From assembly GCF_011769985.2 (NCBI RefSeq), contig NZ_CP039734.2:372001-436000 (forward strand): DNA of 64,000 nucleotides. Direction: 5' to 3'. Each line of letters opens with the position of its first letter. Position 1 is the stretch's first letter. Of this stretch, positions 43,758 through 53,320 are shown piece by piece. The stretch comes from Sulfurospirillum diekertiae. Its GTDB lineage: Bacteria; Campylobacterota; Campylobacteria; Campylobacterales; Sulfurospirillaceae. Under the pieces are notes generated by a model. It was given only the letters and a program-made list of their open reading frames with translations, made no database searches and was not told the origin of the DNA. Made by a program: the position numbers and the translations under genes.

Positions 43758-45640
43758 GCCTTTTACTGGCCCTGATTGTTCTCATCCCTTTGCTCTCTTC
43801 CGTGCTGATTGGGTTTTTGTACCTCTATTCCATTACGCAAAAGAGACTTGCTACCCTTTGGTTTACCATCCCCGCTCTGTTAGCGCCGTGTGCAAGTTTT
43901 GTTTTGGGCGTAGTTTCCTTTGTCTATGTTGCTAAGGGCGATATCCCACTTCATTTTCAGCCCTATTTGTGGCTAGGCGTGGGCGGACATAATATCTATA
44001 TGGGATTTTTAGGCGATAAGCTTTCCCTTTTTATGGTGCTTTTTATCACGTTTGTCGGGTGGTTGATTCATCTTTATGCTACATCGTATATGCGTGAAGA
44101 TGAGGGCTATGGTAAATTTTTCTTTTACTTCAATCTTTTTCTAAGCTCGATGCTTCTGCTTGTCCTTGCTGATGGTCCTCTCATTATGTTTATTGGGTGG
44201 GAAGGGGTAGGACTTTGTTCGTATTTGTTGATTAGTTTTTACTTTCTGGATAACTCCAATGTCGTTGCGGGTAATAAAGCCTTTATCGTCAACCGAATAG
44301 GGGATCTTGGCTTCTTAATCGGTTTGGCGATTCTCTTTTTTTACTGTGGAGAGGCAGGATTTGATTATGCAAGCATTGCGGACAAAGTAGCCACCATGCC
44401 GGTGTGGTTGCTTCAAGTCGTGGGTATTGCACTTTTTATCGGTGCCATGGGTAAGTCCGCACAAATTCCACTCTACGTCTGGTTGCCTGATGCGATGGCA
44501 GGTCCAACCCCTGTTTCGGCACTCATTCATGCCGCAACAATGGTGACAGCGGGTGTTTACATGGTAGCACGCTTCTCCTTTTTATATGAATTAATCCCGC
44601 ATGTCGGACTTTTTATTGCGTATATTGGTGCCTTTAGTGCCCTGTTTGCGGCAGTCATTGCGACCAAACAGAGCGATATTAAAAAAATACTGGCATATTC
44701 AACGATGTCGCAACTCGGCTATATGTTTATTGCCGTTGGGCTGGGTGCGTATAGCAGTGCACTTTTCCATGTATTCACTCATGCTTTTTTCAAAGCACTT
44801 CTCTTTATGGGGGCTGGCGCTGTCATTATTGCACTACATCATGAACAAAATATCTTTAAAATGGGTGGGATGAAGCGAGTCACACCAGTGGTTTATATCA
44901 CGATGTTGATGGCAACATTAGCGATCAGTGGTATTCCGCCTTTTGCTGGATTTTTTAGTAAAGATGAGATTTTATTGACAGCTTTTGCGAGTGGGGAATA
45001 TCTTATTTGGGGCATTGCCGTGTGTAGCGCCGTTTTGACTGCTTACTACATGTTCCGACTCTTTTTTGTTGTTTTTGAGGGTAAAAATGCTTTACATGTA
45101 AACCATCCCCATGATGTCTCTTGGGTGATGAAAGCCCCTTTAGTTGTGTTAGCGTTTGGCTCACTTTTCGCCGGTTTTATGGGCTTACCTTCCCTTTTAG
45201 GTGGAAGCCATCTTATCGGGACGTGGTTGGGCGAATGGGGAAGTAGAGCTTTACATGTAAGCCATGAAACGGAGTGGATGCTGCTAGGCCTGAACATCGC
45301 TGTTTCCCTTTTGGGTATAGGTATCGCCTATAAGAAGTTTCGTTTTTATGATCTTTCAAAACACAAAGAGTCGACGCAAGGGATTGTGTACAATAAATTT
45401 TATGTGGATGAACTTTACCATCTGCTCTTTGTTCGCTCCATTCAAAAATTGAGTGAATTTATTGCTGTTAACTTAGATGTCAATCTGGTTGATCGTTTCA
45501 TCATGGGACTCAGTCATGGATTTATTAAATTGGGAAATGTGGTTGGTGTTGTTCAAAATGCGAATGTGCGTTTTTACGCACTGATCATGATGCTCGGCAT
45601 TAGTGCGGCATCGTGCTATTTGATCTTTACATTAGGGTAG
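43754..45640 (+). CDS. nuoL: NADH-quinone oxidoreductase subunit L
   Basis: A 628-residue antiporter-like proton pump. '[17 protein letters not shown]' (near 130) holds the key Glu, '[20 protein letters not shown]' is here '[20 protein letters not shown]' (near 235), and '[15 protein letters not shown]' follows with its Lys/His. The C-terminal lateral helix and final anchor are present. Two repeat copies near the C-terminus (45091 and 45250) encode LHVN and LHVS. Confidence 0.96.
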   Translation: [628 protein letters not shown]

Positions 45641-47125
45641 ATGATGAGCATAGGAATTCTTTCAATTATTATTTTTTTACCAATGCTAACCGCTTTACTG
45701 TTGATGGTAGTGCCTTTGCATTCTCGCGCTACACGCAATGTTGCTTTTGGCGTATCGCTCTGCATTTTTGCATTGGCACTCTATGTGTATACTCATTTTG
45801 ACCTGACCGGAGCACTTCAGTTTAAAGAGAGTTATGTCTGGATTAAAAGTTATGGTATTACGTACAGTGTAGGTATAGATGGTTTTTCACTGATTATTTT
45901 GATGCTGATTGCAACACTGATTCCCAGTGCGTATCTTCTTTTGTGGAATAATTCTCGCTCCAAAAGTTACTGGATCAATATGCTATTCATCCAAGCGGGT
46001 GTGAGTGGAACACTCTTCTCGCTCGATCTATTTTTATTCTACTTTTTTTGGGAAGCGATGTTATTGCCAGTGTTTATGATTATCGGACTGTTTGGCTCAG
46101 GCAATCGTGTCTTTTCAACGCTGAAAATCACGATTTACACCATCATGGGTTCACTTTTTATGTTTGTCAGTATTCTCTATTTGGGTGTGGCGCATTACTA
46201 TGAATTTGGAGTATGGAGTTTCGCTCTCTCTGATTTAGTCAATATCAGCACCCTCGCACGTGAGCAAAAAATACTTCTCTTTTTTGGCTTTATGCTTGCT
46301 TTTGCGATTAAAATTCCGCTTTTTCCTTTTCATTCATGGTTATTGCAAACCTATTCAAATTCGCCAACGGGTGGTGTTTTTTTGCTCTCTTCCATCATGG
46401 CAAAACTGGGAGTGTATGCGCTGGTGCGCTTTATGATGCCACTTTTCCCTGATTTATTTGTTGAATTTTCCATCTATTTTGTAGCCCTTGGTATTTTTGG
46501 ATTGGTCTATTTTGGTATCGCCGCAATCAGTCAACTCAACATCAAAAAGATGTTTGCTTACTCGTCAGCTTCGCACTTAGGGTTTATTACCGCGGGAGTG
46601 TTTGCGCTCAATATTCAAGGTATGATGGGAAGTGCCTTTTTGATCGTAGCACACGCCATTGCAACCGGTGGACTTTTCTTGCTTGTCGGTGTAATGGAGC
46701 GACATCTGGGCATTCGCTCCTTAAATGGGTTGGGTGGCATTGCGACCAAAGCCCCTTGGTTTACACTCTTTTTTGCGATTATGCTCTTTTGTACAGTGGG
46801 AATTCCAGGAACAAACGGCTTTGTCGCCGAGCTTTTGATCGTGCTGGGTATTTTTCATTACAATCCTTATTTAGGTATGCTTTCGGCTCTTACCGTTTTA
46901 GTTGCAGCAAGTTATATGTTTTGGGTGTTTCAAAAGGCCGTTTTGGTTAAAAGTGATAACGATGTCTCCAATATGAAAGATTTAAGACTTCATGAGATTC
47001 TAGGACTGGCGCCTTTAGCGGTACTGATTCTTGCGATGGGTGTTTACCCCGATCTCTTTTTATATAAAATTGAGCCAACGTTGCAGCACTATCTCATCGA
47101 TATTTTACATGTAGGAGTAAAGTGA
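45641..47125 (+). CDS. nuoM: NADH-quinone oxidoreductase subunit M
   Basis: A 494-residue pump subunit. 'GVDGFSLIILMLIATLIP'-type start (here GIDGFSLIIL), 'FYFFWEAMLLPVFMIIGLFG' with the conserved Glu near 130, and 'FAIKIPLFPFHSWLLQTYSN' near 225. ATG at 45641 or 45644 directly follows the nuoL stop. The end contains TTTACATGTAGGAG (47104), a diverged repeat that also supplies the nuoN ribosome site. Confidence 0.96.
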   Translation: MMSIGILSIIIFLPMLTALLLMVVPLHSRATRNVAFGVSLCIFALALYVYTHFDLTGALQFKESYVWIKSYGITYSVGIDGFSLIILMLIATLIPSAYLLLWNNSRSKSYWINMLFIQAGVSGTLFSLDLFLFYFFWEAMLLPVFMIIGLFGSGNRVFSTLKITIYTIMGSLFMFVSILYLGVAHYYEFGVWSFALSDLVNISTLAREQKILLFFGFMLAFAIKIPLFPFHSWLLQTYSNSPTGGVFLLSSIMAKLGVYALVRFMMPLFPDLFVEFSIYFVALGIFGLVYFGIAAISQLNIKKMFAYSSASHLGFITAGVFALNIQGMMGSAFLIVAHAIATGGLFLLVGVMERHLGIRSLNGLGGIATKAPWFTLFFAIMLFCTVGIPGTNGFVAELLIVLGIFHYNPYLGMLSALTVLVAASYMFWVFQKAVLVKSDNDVSNMKDLRLHEILGLAPLAVLILAMGVYPDLFLYKIEPTLQHYLIDILHVGVK

Positions 47126-48630
47126 TGCATTGGATAGAACTGAGTTATCTTTTGCCCTTGATTATCATTGCAAGTGGAGCCGTTGTGTTGATGCTTCTCT
47201 CTCCGCTTGAACGATTTTCGATGGAGCGTTTTTCACTCTTTACTTTTCTCATTTTGCTTGTGGCATTGAGTACTGATTTATACTATTTTGGAGATCTCTT
47301 TACCGCTTTTCCACTACAAGATATTTTTTCTAAAATGCTGATTGTCGATAGCTATTCAGTCTATTTTGATGCACTTATCCTCAGTGGTGCTCTGGTGACT
47401 TCTTTGATTGGAACACACTATTTCCAAGCGAAGCGTTATTTTAAAAAAGAGTTCTTTTCCCTTTTTCTTTTTTCTGTTTTTGGCATGATGCTATTGGTAC
47501 ACGCCAATGAGCTTATAACGGCGTTTATCGCCCTTGAGATTGCGTCACTTTCTCTTTATGTCATGATAGGTTTTCAAAAAATACATGACAAACGTGTGGA
47601 AGCCAGTTACCAATACTTAGTGCTTGGCTCTATCTCTGGCGCATTTTTCCTCTTAGGTTCTGTATTGATTTATGCAGGGCTTGGTACAACCATTTTAGGT
47701 GATCTTGGAAAAGCCTTGGATATCCTGATGGGTAAAGATGTTTCCCTTATTGTCATTGGGGGCACATTTATTCTCGTGACATTTTTGTTTAAAATTTCCG
47801 CATTTCCCTTTCAAAACTGGACGATTGATGTCTATGATGGCTCACCACTACCTGTTACAGCGTTTATGGCGGCAACGTTTAAAGTGGCTATTTTTGGCTT
47901 TGTACTTCGCTTAATGCTCATTGACCTTGACCCGATTCGTGACATGTGGGATACACTCTTTGTCGTGGTTATTTTAGCGACGTTGCTTTACGGAACATTT
48001 TTAGCGATCATTCAAGAGAGCTTGAAGCGAATGCTTGCCGCTTCGAGCATTGTGCATACAGGCTATTTGCTCATCGCTTTTGTCTCCATTGGCTACGCGG
48101 GCGAGAGCGCTTCTTCATCTATCATCTTCTATCTCGTAGCTTATTTTCTCTCCGCAATGGGTGCGTTTGGACTCATTTCGTACATTGCCGCTGATGAGCA
48201 TGTCCGTGTTACGTATGAGGATTTTCGTGGCTTTGCGCATGTGCATCCTTATATGGCGGCAATGCTCAGTATTTTTATGCTCTCTTTAGCAGGAATTCCC
48301 AGTACCATTGGCTTTGTGGGTAAGTTTTACATCTTTACCGGGGCGATTGAAGCTGGGTATACCTTTCTTGCTGTGTGCGGTATCATCGCCACATTCATTT
48401 CCATCTACTACTATTTTAAGCTCATTGCGCTCATGTACTTTTACCCCGCATGTGAAAAAGAGGGAGCTCAGATTCCAACGCTTAGCGGCATTACGCCTAT
48501 TACCATTGGAGTGATTGCCATAGCCGTTATTTGGGGCGGTATCGGTAACACCTTCATCGCTTATTTCCCAGGCGTGGACTTCTTAATCGATACGGCGAGA
48601 CTTTCATATATGTCGTTGTTTATCAAGTGA
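47125..48630 (+). CDS. nuoN: NADH-quinone oxidoreductase subunit N
   Basis: A 501-residue third pump subunit. 'ITAFIALEIASLSLYVMIGF' (near 130) and 'FKISAFPFQNWTIDVYDGSP' (near 225) are diagnostic. ATG at 47125 overlaps the nuoM stop (TGATG) and has GTAGGAGTAAAG upstream, better than the GTG just before it. Last gene of this half-operon; it ends four bases from the convergent diguanylate cyclase gene. Confidence 0.95.
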   Translation: MHWIELSYLLPLIIIASGAVVLMLLSPLERFSMERFSLFTFLILLVALSTDLYYFGDLFTAFPLQDIFSKMLIVDSYSVYFDALILSGALVTSLIGTHYFQAKRYFKKEFFSLFLFSVFGMMLLVHANELITAFIALEIASLSLYVMIGFQKIHDKRVEASYQYLVLGSISGAFFLLGSVLIYAGLGTTILGDLGKALDILMGKDVSLIVIGGTFILVTFLFKISAFPFQNWTIDVYDGSPLPVTAFMAATFKVAIFGFVLRLMLIDLDPIRDMWDTLFVVVILATLLYGTFLAIIQESLKRMLAASSIVHTGYLLIAFVSIGYAGESASSSIIFYLVAYFLSAMGAFGLISYIAADEHVRVTYEDFRGFAHVHPYMAAMLSIFMLSLAGIPSTIGFVGKFYIFTGAIEAGYTFLAVCGIIATFISIYYYFKLIALMYFYPACEKEGAQIPTLSGITPITIGVIAIAVIWGGIGNTFIAYFPGVDFLIDTARLSYMSLFIK

Positions 48631-48634
48631 TTTA

Positions 48635-50647
48635 TTATGTGTTCTCATTGTAAAAACAGCTTTTATGACGTCCGGTTTGTTTTGCTTCATATAAGGCACT
48701 ATCCGCATTTTTGAGAATAATCTTAGCATCTTGAGTCCCTGTAAAGAGTATGCCACCTAAAGAGATACTCAGTGAATAACTTTTTTCATTATAGATAAAA
48801 GGATCGATAAAGGCATCTTGAACTTTTTGTGCCAAAGCTTTCATATACTGAGTTGCAAACGTTTTCGTGTCTCCAAGATCTTCGAGCAGGATAACAAACT
48901 CATCCCCACCGAGCCTTGCGATACTATCGCCTTGTCGTAAAGAGTTTTGAAGCCTTCTTGCCATATCTTGTAGCAGTAAATCTCCCACATCGTGCCCTAA
49001 TTCGTCATTAATACGTTTGAAATAATCTAAATCTAAAAAGAAAATGGCACCAAAGGTTTGATAGCGTTTAGCACTAACGATAGCCCGTTCAATTCTATCC
49101 ATAAGGAGTCTTCTGTTGGGAAGGTCGGTTAATGGGTCATAAAAGGCAAGATGTTCCATCTCTTCTTCGGCACGTTTACGATCACTAATGTCTTCCTTAA
49201 TCGCAATGAAATGTGTAATATTTCCATGATCATCGCTAACAGGGGTAATCTGTAATGATTCATAGTACAGTTGCCCATTTTTTCGTTTATTGATTACTTC
49301 TCCATGCCATGGTTGATTGGAAAGAATCGTTTCCCACATATGGGTATAAAATATTTTTTCTTGCTTTCCTGAGCCAACAAGTTCATGGGGCGTGTGACCA
49401 AGCGCTTCCCCTAAATGATAACCTGTAATTTCCTCAAAACCTTTACTGACCCATTCTATAATGGCATCTTTATTGGTGATAACCACCGCATTGGTTGTCG
49501 CCTCTAAGGCAGTTGATAAGAGTTTCATCTTCTCTTCCAATGCTTTTCTCTCTCCAATATCTCTAAAGGCAAAAACCATGCCGAGTGCTTGATTCTCATA
49601 AACAATGCTATTGCCAAAAATTTCCACTGGAATCATTCGAGAATCTTTACATGTAAAATATTCCGTATCATTTTTCCAGGCACTTTTGGTTACAAGCGCT
49701 TTATACATAGGGCACTCTTCTAGAGGGATAATAGCTCCATTAAGAGTGTGTGAATGGAAAAGCCTATGCGCTTGTTTTCCTATCATCTCTTCTTCGGTAT
49801 AACCAAGAATAGAGCATGCCTTAGCGTTGACTAGTAAAATAATTCCCTCTAAATCAACAGCATAAACACCTTCATCTAAAGAGTTGATGATCGTCTCAAT
49901 CCAGTGTTTCCTTTGTTTCATTTCATCTGATGTGTCTTGCAACTCTTTTTGTGTTGTTTTGACTTTTTCGATCATGAGATTAAAAGCATTCACAACTTTT
50001 GCTGTTTCCCTGAGCCCACCTTGAAGTTGGATAGGTGCAAAATAGCCATTACCAAGGTCTATCGTTGATTGCTCTAGAGCACTTAATTGTTCTAAACTAC
50101 GGTAGAGTGTTAGCCAAAGCCCTAAAAAATCCAAAAGAATAATGGCAAACATAACACCAAAATGGACTCTAAAATCATTCCATATGCGATTGCTAAAGCT
50201 TTGGATACTGAGTCTCACCGCAATGGAACCATAGTCAATCCCGCCTATTGAAATGTGGGTTTGTCCATAACTATCACAAAGTCCAAACAGAGTTTCAAAC
50301 CATTGTGGGGTATCTTTTGGCTCATCAGCATCACTGCTTTGAAGTGATTTCCCCTTTGCATCATAAAATACAATATTTTGCACATAAGGAGAAGTGACGT
50401 AACCATTGAGTTGTTGTTGGATAGTTTCATAATCGCCAATAACGATTGATTCAGATAAGAAAATAGGAAGCATTTTTAACGTTTGTTCTTTTTGCATCTC
50501 TAAATCATGAAGAGCATCTTTTGCATCTTGCTTGGTTAACATAATTAAGATAAGTCCACCTGCAAAAAGAAGCGAAAAACTGATTGCAATAAAGATACGA
50601 TGGGCAAAAGATAAATGAGCCCATATAGATATGAAAATTCTTTTCAT
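48635..50647 (-). CDS. Membrane diguanylate cyclase with HAMP-like, two PAS and GGDEF domains
   Basis: A 670-residue signalling enzyme making c-di-GMP. Membrane helices near 17-35 and 165-185 enclose a periplasmic sensor domain of about 130 residues. PAS domains lie near 255-370 ('YAVDLEGIILLVNAKACSIL') and 380-495 ('ITNKDAIIEWVSKGFEEITG'), and the GGDEF domain near 510-665 has 'ARLGGDEFVILLEDL' with an RxxD inhibitory site (RQGD) just ahead, so it should be active and feedback-controlled. The start overlaps the stop of the upstream binding-protein gene (ATGA), tying the two functionally. Confidence 0.92.
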   Translation of the reverse strand: MKRIFISIWAHLSFAHRIFIAISFSLLFAGGLILIMLTKQDAKDALHDLEMQKEQTLKMLPIFLSESIVIGDYETIQQQLNGYVTSPYVQNIVFYDAKGKSLQSSDADEPKDTPQWFETLFGLCDSYGQTHISIGGIDYGSIAVRLSIQSFSNRIWNDFRVHFGVMFAIILLDFLGLWLTLYRSLEQLSALEQSTIDLGNGYFAPIQLQGGLRETAKVVNAFNLMIEKVKTTQKELQDTSDEMKQRKHWIETIINSLDEGVYAVDLEGIILLVNAKACSILGYTEEEMIGKQAHRLFHSHTLNGAIIPLEECPMYKALVTKSAWKNDTEYFTCKDSRMIPVEIFGNSIVYENQALGMVFAFRDIGERKALEEKMKLLSTALEATTNAVVITNKDAIIEWVSKGFEEITGYHLGEALGHTPHELVGSGKQEKIFYTHMWETILSNQPWHGEVINKRKNGQLYYESLQITPVSDDHGNITHFIAIKEDISDRKRAEEEMEHLAFYDPLTDLPNRRLLMDRIERAIVSAKRYQTFGAIFFLDLDYFKRINDELGHDVGDLLLQDMARRLQNSLRQGDSIARLGGDEFVILLEDLGDTKTFATQYMKALAQKVQDAFIDPFIYNEKSYSLSISLGGILFTGTQDAKIILKNADSALYEAKQTGRHKSCFYNENT

Positions 50648-51485
50648 GGCTTCTTCTTTATGAAGGAATGAGCATAAAAATCACGGTAACTTTGGTATTC
50701 ATTAGTAGAAGAATATGTAAAGCCAAAAGGTGAATCTTGTGTAATGAGCCTAGCAGACGCTTCAAGAATTTTGATTCCTTCTGGGTCGCTATTCATTTGC
50801 TCGAAAGCATTTTGAATCGCCTGAATGACATCCTGAGGTATGCGAGGATGTGCTGAAATTGGGATATTGAGAAATTTTTGGGATTCCCATAAAACGCGAT
50901 ACGATATATTTTCACGACGGGCATAAGCACTCATCACTTGACTGTTAACAGCCGCAACCATTACTTTTCCTACTTTAAGTTGTGCCATAATGCCCTCTTG
51001 ATTGCCTCCGAAAAGGGGATGACATTAATCCCTTGATGTCTTAAATAGTCCGTAGGAACGGCATATCCGACAAAAGCAGTTAAGGAAGGGAATCCTACTT
51101 CTTTGCCTTCAAGATCCTGAAGTGCAGATAAAGAAGAGTTGGTTAACGTGACAATTTGCCCTGTGATTGCTTGGTCTCTTGGGCGTAAAATGACTTGATA
51201 ATTTGCCTCTGCCATTTTAGGGCTAAAGATGGTATTGGAGTAAACAAAGTCATAGGTACCTTTTTGGATTGCCAAATTTGACTCAGGGGCTGTGCGTGCA
51301 ACTTTGAGAACAAGGAGTACACCACTTTTAGATGAGACGTAGGTCAAAATAGGGTTCCAATATTGTGCTGTTAACAGAGCATTCCGTTGAGCAAGAACCC
51401 CAAAGGTATAAGGAGTATTTTCAGCAGCGACTAAGAAGAAGAAACTGAAACAATATAAAATCATTGTTATGCGTTTTAAAAACAT
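50644..51485 (-). pseudogene. PhnD-like periplasmic binding protein, frameshifted, paired with the diguanylate cyclase
   Basis: A secreted binding protein (signal peptide MFLKRITMILYCFSFFFLVA) of the phosphate/phosphonate PhnD-like group: 'YTFGVLAQRNALLTAQYWNP', 'YDFVYSNTIFSP', 'LEGKEVGFPS'. The frame breaks at 51011-51018, where the minus strand reads CCCCTTTT then CGG; one more T would join '...GINVIPF' to 'FGGNQEGIMAQLKVGKVMVA' and give a normal protein of about 280 residues. As read, the first part ends early and the second would need an internal start near 50988. No ABC permease or ATPase is adjacent. It probably senses a ligand for the cyclase. Confidence 0.75.
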
Positions 51486-51599
51486 CTGTATGTCCCCTCT
51501 CCAAGAGGCTCAGATTCATCTTTTACAAATGAATGAACCATTTACATGAATACAAGCGTAACAATAATTAGCTTAATATTGTCAAAATCAAGGGGTGTT

Positions 51600-52844
51600 T
51601 CAATGGAGCAGCGCCTCAAACTCCTCACGAAATTTTTTAAGATAACTCTGCGCGATAAAAGCTACCGATGGGGCAAAAACACAGATGGTTTTACCATTGA
51701 GCATATCGCACGCATCAAGAATGGTATCGAAGTCTTCTTTAGTTCCTTTGCCAGCCAAAATTTTGGCTAAAATACGATCCACCCAGCCTGTACCTTCACG
51801 ACAAGGAGTGCATTGACCACAAGATTCATGGTGGTAAAACTCAAAAAGATTTTTCATCACTTCAGGGATGCTGACATCTTCATCCATCACTATGATTCCG
51901 CCTGTACCTAAAGCTGAGCCGTGGGCTTTAAGGTTTTCGTAATCAAGCGTTATATCGTCGATCTCATCAGCTTTTAAAATTTGTACCGACGAGCCACCAG
52001 GAATAATAGCTTTGAGTTTCTTGCCATTTTTAATACCACCACACAGATCGTAAATGACCTCTTTCATTGAAGTGCCATACGGCAGTTCATAAACTCCCGG
52101 GTGCTCTACATGCCCACTGACGCCAAAGAGCATCGTGCCGGGGGATTCTTTGGTGCCATACATTTGGTACGCACCATAGCCTTCATTGATGATGTACGGC
52201 ACACTCGCAATGGTTTCAACATTGTTCACGACCGTTGGATTGCCAAAAAACCACTCAGGCTCTTTACCTTTGGGCTTAAGCCTAGGATGTCCGCGTTTGC
52301 CCTCAAGAGATTCTAAAAGGGCTGTTTTTTCACCACAGATGTACGCACCTGCCCCTTTGTGAATCGTTACATGTAAAGCATAATTGTTCCCGAGAATGGT
52401 CTCACCCAAAATGCCTGCCTCATATGCTTCGTTAATCGCTTCTTGCAGACGATTCATCCAAAAGACGTATTCACCACGAATATAAACATACGCATGATGC
52501 GCGCCAATGGCATAGCTTGAGCAGATGATGCCCTCAATGAGAAGATGCGGGTCAAACTCTAAAATCTGACGGTCTTTAAATGTACCAGGTTCTCCTTCAT
52601 CGGCATTGATCACCAAATAAACAGGTTTATCACCGTTTTTAGGAATCAGCCGCCATTTATCACCGGTATGCGCTCCACCACCGCCTTTGCCACGGAGTCC
52701 ACTTTTTTCGACTTCTGTCGTGACTTCATCGGGGCTCATTTTAAAAAGTTTTTCTAAAGAGGCGTATCTTCCATTTTCTCTAGCAACGCAGAGTGTGTAT
52801 GCTTCAGGAATATCAAAATTTTTACTGACCAATTTCACCATCAT
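51600..52844 (-). CDS. nuoF: NADH-quinone oxidoreductase subunit F
   Basis: A 414-residue NADH- and FMN-binding subunit. 'GLRGKGGGGAHTGDKW' (near 50) binds NADH, 'INADEGEPGTFKDRQ' (near 78) binds FMN, and 'ESCGQCTPCREGTGW' (near 340) plus a later Cys hold the N3 [4Fe-4S]. The N-terminus is short compared with E. coli NuoF (445). It overlaps nuoE by ATGA. Its presence shows that this complex I accepts NADH, unlike that of C. jejuni and H. pylori, which lack NuoE/F. Confidence 0.95.
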   Translation of the reverse strand: MMVKLVSKNFDIPEAYTLCVARENGRYASLEKLFKMSPDEVTTEVEKSGLRGKGGGGAHTGDKWRLIPKNGDKPVYLVINADEGEPGTFKDRQILEFDPHLLIEGIICSSYAIGAHHAYVYIRGEYVFWMNRLQEAINEAYEAGILGETILGNNYALHVTIHKGAGAYICGEKTALLESLEGKRGHPRLKPKGKEPEWFFGNPTVVNNVETIASVPYIINEGYGAYQMYGTKESPGTMLFGVSGHVEHPGVYELPYGTSMKEVIYDLCGGIKNGKKLKAIIPGGSSVQILKADEIDDITLDYENLKAHGSALGTGGIIVMDEDVSIPEVMKNLFEFYHHESCGQCTPCREGTGWVDRILAKILAGKGTKEDFDTILDACDMLNGKTICVFAPSVAFIAQSYLKKFREEFEALLH

Positions 52845-53320
52845 TTTGAGAGTTCCTCCAAAAGCGCATCGAGCTTTTCAATCGTGAGGTTTTCAATGTA
52901 ATCATCATTGAGGCGCATGCAAGGGCTCGTACCACATGAGCCTAGACACTCGACTAAAGAGAGGGTAAATTTGCCATCTTTACTTGTTTCACCAGCTCGT
53001 ATACCAAGACGTTCTTGCAAATGTTCTTGCAATGTTTTAGAGCCTGCAAGCATACAAGAGAGTGTTTTGCACAGTTGCAAATGGTATGTTCCGATAGGTT
53101 GGAGGTTGAACATCGTGTAAAAAGAGGCAACGGAGTAAACATCCATCGCGGAACATTCCAGTTTTTTAGCAATATATTGCATGGCATCCAAACTGATCCA
53201 CCCTTCTTGGTACTGAACCATCCATAAAGAGGGAAGCATAAGGGAGTTTTTATCGGGGTAACGCTCTAAGAGGTCACTGAATTTTTCCTCATTTGCGTGA
53301 TTGAATGAAAACGTATTCAT
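52841..53320 (-). CDS. nuoE: NADH-quinone oxidoreductase subunit E
   Basis: A 159-residue thioredoxin-fold subunit with the N1a [2Fe-2S] ligands: two Cys in 'LQLCKTLSCMLAGS' (near 85) and two in 'VECLGSCGTSPCM' (near 126). The N-terminal helical bundle includes 'YQEGWISLDAMQYIA' and 'VYSVASFYTMF'. ATGA overlaps on both sides. Confidence 0.95.
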   Translation of the reverse strand: MNTFSFNHANEEKFSDLLERYPDKNSLMLPSLWMVQYQEGWISLDAMQYIAKKLECSAMDVYSVASFYTMFNLQPIGTYHLQLCKTLSCMLAGSKTLQEHLQERLGIRAGETSKDGKFTLSLVECLGSCGTSPCMRLNDDYIENLTIEKLDALLEELSK

